NCBI GenBank assembly: GCA_964392245.1
Contig: CAYMOX010000007.1
Coordinates: 1-64,000, forward strand
Source: JAAUUJ01 sp964392245
Lineage (GTDB): Bacteria; Cyanobacteriota; Cyanobacteriia; Thermostichales; Thermostichaceae
Length of the DNA: 64,000 nt
Reading direction: 5' to 3'
Within the stretch, counting starts at the first letter, position 1. The number at the start of each line of letters is the position of its first letter. The translations under genes and the position numbers were made by a program. Under the pieces are notes generated by a model, which was not told the DNA's origin, did no database searches, and saw only the letters and a program-made list of their open reading frames with translations. Shown piece after piece: positions 7,917 to 15,028 of this stretch.

Positions 7917-9470
7917 TTAAGAGTGAGATTCTGAACAGCCGCGCTGTTCCAGATCAGCTTCTGCAGACAGCATGATGGCTTCCAGCTTTTCCAAGAGGTC
8001 TTGGCTTTGGGGATGCCACAGTTGTCTCTGATGTGCCTCCAGCAGTCGTTCACTCATATCGCGCAGCGCCCAGGGGTTGTGGGTGCGAATGAAGTCCTGG
8101 ATGTCTGGATCCAGGAGATAGGCCTGGGCAATGCCATCAAACATAAAGTCCTCTACCACCCGGGTCGTGGCCGCATAGGCAAAGAGATAATCCAGTGTGG
8201 CTGCCATCTCAAACGCGCCCTTATATCCGTGTCGCATCACCCCCTTCACCCATTTGGGATTGATCACCCGTGAACGGTAAACCCGCTCGATCTCCTCCTG
8301 TAAGGTGCGGATACGAGGGTTTTGCGGGCGGGAATGATCCCCAAAGTAGATCTGGGGTTGCTCCCCCCGTAGAGTTTGGACCGCAGCCGTCATTCCCCCC
8401 TGGAACTGATAGTAGTCATCAGAATCCAGCAGATCGTGTTCGCGGTTGTCCTGATTGTGCAAAACGATCTGGAGCTGTTGTAAGCAGTGCCGCAGGGCTT
8501 CAGGAGCTGTGTGCCCCTGAGCTTCACCCGTGTAGGCATAACTGCTCCAATTCAGGTAAGCCTGGGCCAGATCGGTTGCATCCGTCCAGTTCTGAGCCTC
8601 CATCAATCCCTGCAATCCAGCTCCATAGGCCCCGGGTTTGGAGCCAAAAATCCGGTATCGGGAGCATTGTTGGGCCTGCTCTGGTGTCAGCCCTTGCTCG
8701 ATCCATTTCCTTTCTTGACGTTGCACAGCAGCGCCTAAGGGATTATCTTCCTCAGATTCCTCCAGGGCTGCTACCACCTGGACGGCGCGATCAAACAGAG
8801 AGATGAGATTGGGAAACGCATCTCGAAAAAATCCAGAAATCCGCAGCGTCACATCCACACGGGGCCGCCCCAGAGCACTGATGGGCAAAACCTCGAAATC
8901 AATCACGCGCCGTGACTGCCGATCCCAGACAGGGCGCACTCCTAATAAGGCCATAGCCTCAGCCCAGTCTTCTCCGCCGGTGCGCATGGTGGCGGTGCCC
9001 CACACCGATAACCCCAGGCAGCGGGGATACTCTCCCTGGTTCTGCACGTAGCGATCCACCACCGCATCAGCCGCTTTCTGACCCAGTTGCCAGGCTGTCT
9101 CGGTGGGAATGGATCGAATATCCACTGAAAAGAAATTGCGTCCCGTGGGCAAAACATCACAATGTCCCCGTGTCGGTGCCCCCGCAGGACCACTGGGAAT
9201 AAATCCCCCCTCAAGACCATGCAGCAAGTGATCAATCTCTGCCGGAGTTTGTAGCAAGCGAGGCAGCAGGGTTGTTTCAATCCAGGTGAGTACCTGACGG
9301 GCAGCAGGACCCGGAGGCGGATTGTAGTCCTGTTGCTGCAGCAACTGCTGAATCCAGATCAGTGATTGCTCTTCCAGCAGAGTGATCGCATCTCCCAATA
9401 AACGATGGGAGTCAGTTTGAGACGGAGGAGAAGAAGACTCGGTCACGAAGATCCTGAGCAAGCGCAGCAA
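7917..9470 (-). CDS. C-terminal part of cobaltochelatase subunit CobN (orphan fragment)
   Basis: CobN is the large subunit of the ATP-dependent cobaltochelatase that inserts cobalt into hydrogenobyrinate diamide in B12 synthesis; it is related to ChlH of Mg-chelatase. This 517-residue frame matches only the C-terminal 40 percent of a protein that is normally about 1250 residues. Hallmark blocks are LEGGFIPSGPAGAPTRG, DVLPTGRNFFSVD, GLSVWGTATMRTGG, HNQDNREHDLLDSDDYYQF and VMRHGYKGAFEMAATLDYLF. The upstream DNA is the porin leader, so the N-terminal half is absent here. The reading frame itself is intact and well conserved. It is either a recently truncated gene, or half of a split CobN whose partner lies elsewhere. 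Annotated as a coding fragment with doubtful function. Confidence 0.82.
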   Translation of the reverse strand: MLRLLRIFVTESSSPPSQTDSHRLLGDAITLLEEQSLIWIQQLLQQQDYNPPPGPAARQVLTWIETTLLPRLLQTPAEIDHLLHGLEGGFIPSGPAGAPTRGHCDVLPTGRNFFSVDIRSIPTETAWQLGQKAADAVVDRYVQNQGEYPRCLGLSVWGTATMRTGGEDWAEAMALLGVRPVWDRQSRRVIDFEVLPISALGRPRVDVTLRISGFFRDAFPNLISLFDRAVQVVAALEESEEDNPLGAAVQRQERKWIEQGLTPEQAQQCSRYRIFGSKPGAYGAGLQGLMEAQNWTDATDLAQAYLNWSSYAYTGEAQGHTAPEALRHCLQQLQIVLHNQDNREHDLLDSDDYYQFQGGMTAAVQTLRGEQPQIYFGDHSRPQNPRIRTLQEEIERVYRSRVINPKWVKGVMRHGYKGAFEMAATLDYLFAYAATTRVVEDFMFDGIAQAYLLDPDIQDFIRTHNPWALRDMSERLLEAHQRQLWHPQSQDLLEKLEAIMLSAEADLEQRGCSESHS

Positions 9471-9672
9471 CAGCCCCCATAGCGTAAGATAACTCTAAGT
9501 GAGTTTGTACATATCTAGCCTCGGTCCTAAACCTGAGCTAGAGTTAAGGTATTGGGCTGGGAATCTTTACTTCAGTAGTGTGCCTCAGGCAACTGAGATT
9601 AGGTGCATTTCTGTGTAAAGTATGGTAGTCAATATCAAATGAGGCTGTATCATGTCCCAGGTGGTTGCGAAT

Positions 9673-9699
9673 GCCGTAAGCGTATCAGCGGTTTACGGC
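9673..9699 (+). other. Hairpin in the long porin leader
   Basis: An inverted repeat GCCGTAA/TTACGGC (7 bp, 13-base loop) lies about 65 bases upstream of the first porin start, within the 292-base space between the divergent cobN fragment and the porin. There is no T-tract, so it is not a terminator. A role in mRNA stability or regulation is speculative. Confidence 0.35.
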
Positions 9700-9762
9700 C
9701 TAGGTCTCTAAGGACTCCGGTACAGACCAGACTGTGTGAGGATCAAGAACAAGGAGAGAAAC

Positions 9763-11379
9763 ATGCCCGCGAATTACTCGCATCATTGGAAGACACTGCT
9801 GGCTGGTGCTCTGGGAGCTGCAACGGTTGCAACTCCTGCGATTGCTCAGGCTCAGACCGTAGCTCAAGCATCCGGCCCAGTAACCGCTATCTCTGAGTTG
9901 TCTGACGTGCAGCCAACCGACTGGGCTTTCCAGGCACTCCAGTCTCTGGTAGAGCGCTATGGCTGTATTGCTGGTTATCCTGACCGCACCTACCGTGGCA
10001 ACCGGGCCATGACCCGCTTCGAGTTTGCTGCTGGTATGAACGCCTGCTTAGATCGGATTAACGAACTGATTGCCGCAGGCTTGGCCGATAAAGTTTCCCG
10101 CGAAGATCTCGCCACTCTGCAGCGTCTACAGGAAGAGTTTGCTGCCGAGCTGGCTGCTCTCAAAGGCCGTGTCGATACGATTGAGGCCGATGTTGCTGAT
10201 CTGCAGAGCAAAGTCTTCAACCCTGTGACCAAACTTAATGTTCAGTTGATTACTGCATTGCTCGGCAGTGGCTTGACTGAAGATCGCGTCATCGACGGCG
10301 AATTGGTTGCTGAATCTGATCAGGCTAACATTACCTTCCCCTACCGTCTGCGGATGAACTTTGACGCGTCCTTCGTGGGCAATGATCGCCTGCGGGTGCG
10401 CCTCCAGGCCCGTGATGCCAACACCGATTTCTTTGATGGAGATGCCCCTGGTACCTTCTTCTCTGGTGGTGGCGGTGGTGACGTGGTTCTGAGTAACCTG
10501 ACCTATCGTTTCAGCGTTTTTGAGAACACCACTGTTTCTATCGGTGCGATAGACCAGGGTGTGGATGAGCGCTTCAACTATTCCGTTCCCTTCCAGACGC
10601 TATCCGACTTCGGTGGATCCGGTCCTCTGCTCACAGAGGGTCCTGGAGACTCTGGTATTGCCTTTGATACCAGCTTCAGCGATCAGTTCACCTTCGCCTA
10701 CGGCTATGCTGTGGACGATGGCCAAACGGTGGGTGAATTCGGCGACGAAGGTGGGATCGGTGCTGGCAATAACTACCATGGTTTCGAACTTGGTTTTATC
10801 CCCAGCGACACTGTTGGTCTCTACTTCCAGTTTGCGACCGCCTACTTCCAGGATGCAACTGACCCCAATATCTCTTCCCTGGCCGAGGATACCGTCCGTG
10901 GTCCCCTGGTTACCGATGATGTGGCAGCTCTGATCGATGACGGCTCTATCCCTGCACCTTACGGTCGTCTGAATGCCTTCTCTGTGGCAGCTGAGTGGCA
11001 GATCACACCTCGGGTGATCTTCTCCGGCTGGGGTAGCTTCGGCAACCTGGAGTACAAGATTCCCGATGATGTACCGGAGTACATTGGCTCTCCCGATCCG
11101 GGAGATGAAGACTTCGTCTCCTGGTTGGTGGGCTTTGTCTTCCCCGATCTCTTCCTGGAAGGTGGAGAAGGTGGCTTCACCGTGGGTCAACTGCCTTCCG
11201 GTGATTTAGAGGAAGCCGACAAGCCTCTTGTCGTGGATGTGTACTACTCTTTGCCCATCAACGACTACCTGAACATCGTTCCCAGTGCCTACTTCATCAC
11301 CAATCCCAATGGCAATCTTGAGGGAGACAATGATCCCACGATTGGTGTTGGGGCCATCCGTGCTGAGTTTAACTACTAA
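9763..11379 (+). CDS. SLH-domain outer-membrane porin (iron-uptake/OprB type), copy 1
   Basis: This is an outer-membrane beta-barrel protein of the cyanobacterial SLH-porin family, whose members pass inorganic ions, iron included. It has 538 residues from ATG 9763, with AAGGAG seven bases upstream. A signal peptide ends near PAIAQAQ. An SLH domain follows at about residues 47-105 (ELSDVQPTDWAFQALQSLVE, YPDRTYRGNRAMTRFEFA), which anchors to peptidoglycan-linked polymer. A coiled coil follows at about 115-150 and then a barrel ending in an aromatic FNY terminus, as outer-membrane proteins do. A near twin follows at 11559. The N-terminal 200 residues of the two copies are almost identical while the barrels differ. 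A terminator separates them. Confidence 0.92.
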   Translation: MPANYSHHWKTLLAGALGAATVATPAIAQAQTVAQASGPVTAISELSDVQPTDWAFQALQSLVERYGCIAGYPDRTYRGNRAMTRFEFAAGMNACLDRINELIAAGLADKVSREDLATLQRLQEEFAAELAALKGRVDTIEADVADLQSKVFNPVTKLNVQLITALLGSGLTEDRVIDGELVAESDQANITFPYRLRMNFDASFVGNDRLRVRLQARDANTDFFDGDAPGTFFSGGGGGDVVLSNLTYRFSVFENTTVSIGAIDQGVDERFNYSVPFQTLSDFGGSGPLLTEGPGDSGIAFDTSFSDQFTFAYGYAVDDGQTVGEFGDEGGIGAGNNYHGFELGFIPSDTVGLYFQFATAYFQDATDPNISSLAEDTVRGPLVTDDVAALIDDGSIPAPYGRLNAFSVAAEWQITPRVIFSGWGSFGNLEYKIPDDVPEYIGSPDPGDEDFVSWLVGFVFPDLFLEGGEGGFTVGQLPSGDLEEADKPLVVDVYYSLPINDYLNIVPSAYFITNPNGNLEGDNDPTIGVGAIRAEFNY

Positions 11380-11423
11380 GGTTCAAGCAGCTTAACTTCT
11401 GTTAGACCAGCTTTCGATCCTTG

Positions 11424-11453
11424 ACTCCACCTCCGTAGGGTGGAGTTTTTTTG
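11424..11453 (+). terminator. Rho-independent terminator after porin 1
   Basis: An 8-bp perfect stem ACTCCACC/GGTGGAGT (11424-11431 with 11439-11446, 7-base loop) is followed by a run of seven T. It lies 45 bases after the porin stop, so the second porin needs its own promoter; a TACAAT hexamer at 11519-11524 is a candidate -10 box. Confidence 0.88.
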
Positions 11454-11558
11454 CATTACTAAAGGTGCTTTTCAGCAGTTCCCCGAGCCATGCCTGCGAT
11501 AAAGACTGAATTATCGGATACAATTTTCGTGGTGTGAGGCAGGATCTAAGGAGAACAC

Positions 11559-13157
11559 ATGCTCTTTGACAAGGTAAATGCCTGTAATTCTTTGCTGGCA
11601 GGGGCGGTTGTAACGGCTTCCGTGCTAGCTCCCGGTGTCGCGCTTGCTCAGACCGTGGCTCAAGCCTCGGGTCCAGTGACCGCAATTTCTGAACTGTCTG
11701 ATGTCCAACCCACTGACTGGGCGTTCCAGGCACTCCAGTCCCTGGTCGAACGGTATGGGTGTATTGCGGGTTATCCCGACCGCACCTATCGTGGCAACCG
11801 GGCCATGACCCGTTTCGAGTTTGCGGCTGGTATGAACGCCTGCTTGGATCGGATCAATGAGCTGATCGCAGCAGGCTTGGCGGATAAAGTTTCCCGTGAA
11901 GATCTGGCGACCCTGCAGCGTCTGCAGGAAGAATTTGCTGCTGAGTTGGCTGCCCTCAAAGGTCGGGTGGACACTCTGGAAGCGGATGTTGCGGATCTGC
12001 AAGGTAAAGTTTTTAACCCCGTGACCAAGCTAAAGATTGAGTTGATTACGGGTCTGGTGGGCAGTGGCTTGACCGAAGATCGCGTTATCGACGGGGAGTT
12101 GGTTGCTGAGTCCGATCAGGCCAATATGACTTTCCCTTACCGGATGCGGATGATCTTTGACTCTTCCTTTGTCGGTAATGATCGTCTGCGGGTGCGCCTC
12201 CAGGCTCGTGATGCCGAAACTGACTTCTTCTCCGGCGATCCTGGCTTTGACTTCTCTGGTGGTGGCGGCGGCGATGTGGTCCTGGATGACCTTCTTTATC
12301 AGTTCCAGGCCTTCGACAGCCGCGTTAGGTTTGTGATTGGTCTGAATAGTACCGATGCCGACCAGGTTTTCACCTACGACGTTCCCTGGGATCAGCTCAG
12401 CAACTTCTTTGATACTCCCAAGAGCACTCAGGATGCGATTGATAGCGGTGTGGCTGGTTTCCGCTTCAATGCCAGTGAGCAGTTCACCCTCTCCTACGCC
12501 TATACTTCCGATGATCCTCAGGATGTTGGCGAGTTTGGTGGCGATGGTGGTGTGACGGGTGGTGACACGGGCCATTACGTGGAATTGGGCTTTTCTCCTG
12601 TGGAAACTGCCAACCTCTACTTCCAGTTTGGTTCCTCCTACGTCCAGAATTTTGAGGATGTTGATTTCCTCTCGGATGGGGCTGCTCTCTTCCAGGGTCC
12701 TCTCTCCAATCCTGCTGATGTGGATGAGGCCTTTGCACCCACCACCGCACGGGTCAATGCTTTCACCTTTGCCGCTGACTGGGAAATCACTCCCAGCATC
12801 ATCTTCTCTGGCTGGGTCAGCTTCGGGAATATCGAGTACGAACTGCCTGATGTGGTTCCTGCCGGTCTGGTGGATCCTGGCGATGAAGATATCAACGGCT
12901 GGTTGGCTGGTTTCCTGTTCCCCGATCTATTGGTTGAGGGAGCTGAGGGCCACATCCTCTTTGGCCAGCCGATTGTGGGTACCGACGCCACGAATGAGCG
13001 TCCTTTTGCTATTGAGGTTGCTTACGGCTTCCCCCTCAATGACTATTTGAAGATCACCCCTGGTCTCTACTTTGTGACCAACCCCAATGGCGCTCCTCTG
13101 GGCGACAATGATCCCACGATTGGTGTGGGCGCCCTGCGAGCCACGTTCTCCTACTAA
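11559..13157 (+). CDS. SLH-domain outer-membrane porin (iron-uptake/OprB type), copy 2
   Basis: This is a paralogue of the preceding porin, 532 residues, starting at ATG 11559 with an AAGGAG site eight bases upstream. The architecture is the same: signal peptide ending near GVALAQ, SLH domain, coiled coil, C-terminal barrel ending in FSY. From the signal-peptide end through the coiled coil (about residues 27-145) the two proteins match at nearly every position. The barrel half differs at many positions, notably in the likely surface loops (for example LNSTDADQVFTYDVPWDQ). Two porins with a common anchor and different pores suggest different solute preference or regulation. The gene is followed by its own terminator. 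Confidence 0.92.
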   Translation: MLFDKVNACNSLLAGAVVTASVLAPGVALAQTVAQASGPVTAISELSDVQPTDWAFQALQSLVERYGCIAGYPDRTYRGNRAMTRFEFAAGMNACLDRINELIAAGLADKVSREDLATLQRLQEEFAAELAALKGRVDTLEADVADLQGKVFNPVTKLKIELITGLVGSGLTEDRVIDGELVAESDQANMTFPYRMRMIFDSSFVGNDRLRVRLQARDAETDFFSGDPGFDFSGGGGGDVVLDDLLYQFQAFDSRVRFVIGLNSTDADQVFTYDVPWDQLSNFFDTPKSTQDAIDSGVAGFRFNASEQFTLSYAYTSDDPQDVGEFGGDGGVTGGDTGHYVELGFSPVETANLYFQFGSSYVQNFEDVDFLSDGAALFQGPLSNPADVDEAFAPTTARVNAFTFAADWEITPSIIFSGWVSFGNIEYELPDVVPAGLVDPGDEDINGWLAGFLFPDLLVEGAEGHILFGQPIVGTDATNERPFAIEVAYGFPLNDYLKITPGLYFVTNPNGAPLGDNDPTIGVGALRATFSY

Positions 13158-13215
13158 GAAAGGTACACCCTGGGTCCAGGCTCAGGCTATCTTTCTTGAC
13201 ATCATCTTCTAGCAA

Positions 13216-13245
13216 AAGGGATCTCTTTCGAGGTCCCTTGTTTTT
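13216..13245. terminator. Probable bidirectional terminator
   Basis: The stem AAGGGATCTC/GAGGTCCCTT (10 bp with one G-U-type pair, loop TTTC) is followed by GTTTTTG on the plus strand and by a TTTTGC tail on the minus strand. It ends porin 2 and, in the other orientation, the solute-binding protein gene, whose stop is at 13248. Confidence 0.8.
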
Positions 13246-13247
13246 GA

Positions 13248-14366
13248 TCAGAGCAAATTCTGTTGGGTTCGCAGCCGTTCCCAGAGGTTCAGATACTCCA
13301 GCAGCTCCATCTCGGTTAAAGGGTCCCATTGTTCTGCCTGTGGCAGTGTTGTGGGCTGGAAAAGGGCCCTTTCCTGCAGGTGCGGATCAAGATCATCCCG
13401 CTCCACGGGAATTACACTGGGCTGCTGACTGAAATTGACAAAGCGTGGTGTCATCTCTGGATCCAACACCCGCTTTAACCAGTGTTGGGCCAATGAAGAG
13501 GGATCCGCTGCCCTCCTGTCTTCTCCCGGGACCACCCACAGATCCCACCAGAGCACCGATCCCGACACTGGAATAACGATCTCAAATTCTGGATAACTGT
13601 GCTGCAGCTGATACAGATCCTCGGTCCATCCCACAGCGGCCCAACTGTCTTCGATCCGCAACATCTGGAGATAGCTATTGGAGGTATAGGCTAGAACCTG
13701 CTTCTGCCAGCGGGCTAACGCCTGCAACAGGTCCGGATCCTTGGCATTGAGCTGGGTATTATAGGATCTGCCCAGAGCTTTCTGGGTCAGGCCAATCACC
13801 TCCCGCGGATGATCAGGCAGGGTGATGCGCCGTTGTAGCTGGGGATGCCAGAGATCTGCCCAATCCTGGATGGGGATAGTCACAAAGCGGCGATTGTAGG
13901 CAATTGCTGTTACCCCCCAGCGCCAGGGAATGCCCCAGATCTGACCTTTACGGGTTACGGCCCTTTGCCAGCGCTGTGGTATGAGACTCCAGTAGGGTTG
14001 CAGGCTCTTGGGAGTCAATGGCGAGATCAAATTTTGCTGAATCGCTCGATCCAGCCAGTCGGAGCCCAACAATGTGAGCTGTGGCTGGAGAGTTGCTCTA
14101 TTTCGCCAGAATTGCCAAGCTGGAGAGGTCTCTTGGGTTGTCGGGTCCAGCTGACGCCATAGCTCCAGGCGACTATCAACCAGATCCAGAGCCAGGGGCA
14201 TCGGACTTTCTCTGCGGATCTGGCTCAGCAGGCTATTGGGAATGCTTTGCTTCAATCCCCGTATAGCAACCTGTGAAGGACTTGCCCCACAGGCACTACT
14301 TCCTCCTGCAATCAAACCTAAGCCCAGACCTGTAAGGGATTGCAATACCCAACGGCGATCAGGCAT
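13248..14366 (-). CDS. Extracellular solute-binding lipoprotein (PotD/PotF-like)
   Basis: This 372-residue periplasmic binding protein has a lipoprotein signal: a hydrophobic stretch (LTGLGLGLIAGGSSAC) with the lipidation cysteine at about residue 26. The body resembles polyamine/iron-type ABC binding proteins (family 1 solute-binding): LDLVDSRLELWRQL, then a PWRWGVTAIAYNRRF hinge block and ITLPDHPREVIGL. No permease or ATPase gene is nearby, so it is an orphan here and its ligand is unknown. It overlaps the upstream yqgF-like gene by eight bases and is probably translated from the same psbI-yqgF mRNA. Confidence 0.78.
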   Translation of the reverse strand: MPDRRWVLQSLTGLGLGLIAGGSSACGASPSQVAIRGLKQSIPNSLLSQIRRESPMPLALDLVDSRLELWRQLDPTTQETSPAWQFWRNRATLQPQLTLLGSDWLDRAIQQNLISPLTPKSLQPYWSLIPQRWQRAVTRKGQIWGIPWRWGVTAIAYNRRFVTIPIQDWADLWHPQLQRRITLPDHPREVIGLTQKALGRSYNTQLNAKDPDLLQALARWQKQVLAYTSNSYLQMLRIEDSWAAVGWTEDLYQLQHSYPEFEIVIPVSGSVLWWDLWVVPGEDRRAADPSSLAQHWLKRVLDPEMTPRFVNFSQQPSVIPVERDDLDPHLQERALFQPTTLPQAEQWDPLTEMELLEYLNLWERLRTQQNLL

Positions 14367-14781
14367 GAATTTTGTCCCGCTGCCAGAAGCGCTCTACCAG
14401 GATCAGGGCAACAATGTCGTCATAGGGTTGAGGGGGAACCCTTAAGCCTTTGGGCAAGAAACACTGCCAGCCGCGCGGAGGATGGAAATCCCAGTAACGC
14501 TGGCGGGCCTCTAGAGAACTGTTCCGCTCATCCACAAGTGTGATCAAGCAACTGGGGAGAACCTCCTCCAACTTTTGCTTCCATTGTTTGCACATGGTCT
14601 GGTTTCCCAGAACAACCTGGGTAAAACCCCAGGTCCGCTGTAACTGAGTTACTCCTGGCACCACTTGGTCAGTGGTCACCACCTGTCGATACAAAAGACC
14701 CTGAACGGGATCCACCAGTGCCAGACCACACTTATCCCGACCCGGATCGAACCCTAGAACCAGAGACTGCAGCTGGGCCAT
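14359..14781 (-). CDS. YqgF-like RNase H-fold nuclease (Holliday-junction resolvase-like)
   Basis: This 140-residue protein starts LVLGFDPGRDKCGLALVD, the first acidic strand and glycine loop of the YqgF/RuvX fold (Asp at about residue 12). It ends with PYDDIVALILVERF, which supplies further acidic residues of the expected active site. A LVDERNSSLEARQRYW block corresponds to the conserved (D/E)E.xST-like segment. YqgF proteins process pre-16S rRNA ends or cut DNA junctions; this is a divergent cyanobacterial subgroup, so the substrate is uncertain. Its ATG shares one base with the psbI stop (TAATG), which implies translational coupling, and its own end overlaps the solute-binding protein gene by eight bases. 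Confidence 0.75.
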   Translation of the reverse strand: MAQLQSLVLGFDPGRDKCGLALVDPVQGLLYRQVVTTDQVVPGVTQLQRTWGFTQVVLGNQTMCKQWKQKLEEVLPSCLITLVDERNSSLEARQRYWDFHPPRGWQCFLPKGLRVPPQPYDDIVALILVERFWQRDKIHA

Positions 14782-14897
14782 TACTCCATATCACGGCGGT
14801 TGGGGTTGCGCGACGGATCATTACTGAGAAATCCGAAGACAAATAGGGCCACGAAGAAAATAACGACGATGTAAACGGTAATTTTCAGTAGCAGCAT
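14781..14897 (-). CDS. psbI: Photosystem II reaction-centre subunit PsbI
   Basis: This 38-residue protein is easily missed because of its length. The translation starts MLLLKITVYIVVIFFVALF, a single transmembrane helix, and continues VFGFLSNDPSRNPNRRDME, which matches the highly conserved PsbI family end to end (usual start MLTLKIAVYIVV, usual end NPGRKDLE). PsbI binds next to D1 and CP43 in the thylakoid membrane and helps photosystem II assembly and stability. The stop overlaps the start of the yqgF-like gene by one base, so a photosynthesis subunit leads a three-gene string: psbI, yqgF-like, solute-binding protein. Confidence 0.96.
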   Translation of the reverse strand: MLLLKITVYIVVIFFVALFVFGFLSNDPSRNPNRRDME

Positions 14898-15028
14898 AGG
14901 TCAGTAACCCAATCAACGTTGAATAGTTGTTATGAAAGAGAGCAGCTCTACCTTATCTGTTTCTCCAGCGAAGGTAAAACACCGTAACACTTTTCTCATT
15001 TTATCCTGGAAGGGATCCTTCTCTCCCT

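Noticed and set aside
9471..9762. Frameshifted N-terminal half of cobN upstream of the fragment
   Set aside because: All frames on the minus strand lack CobN-like sequence. The region is the leader of the divergent porin.
10600..11190. Antisense frames of up to 196 codons inside the porin genes
   Set aside because: They mirror the conserved coding sequence of the porins and have no recognisable domains or starts.
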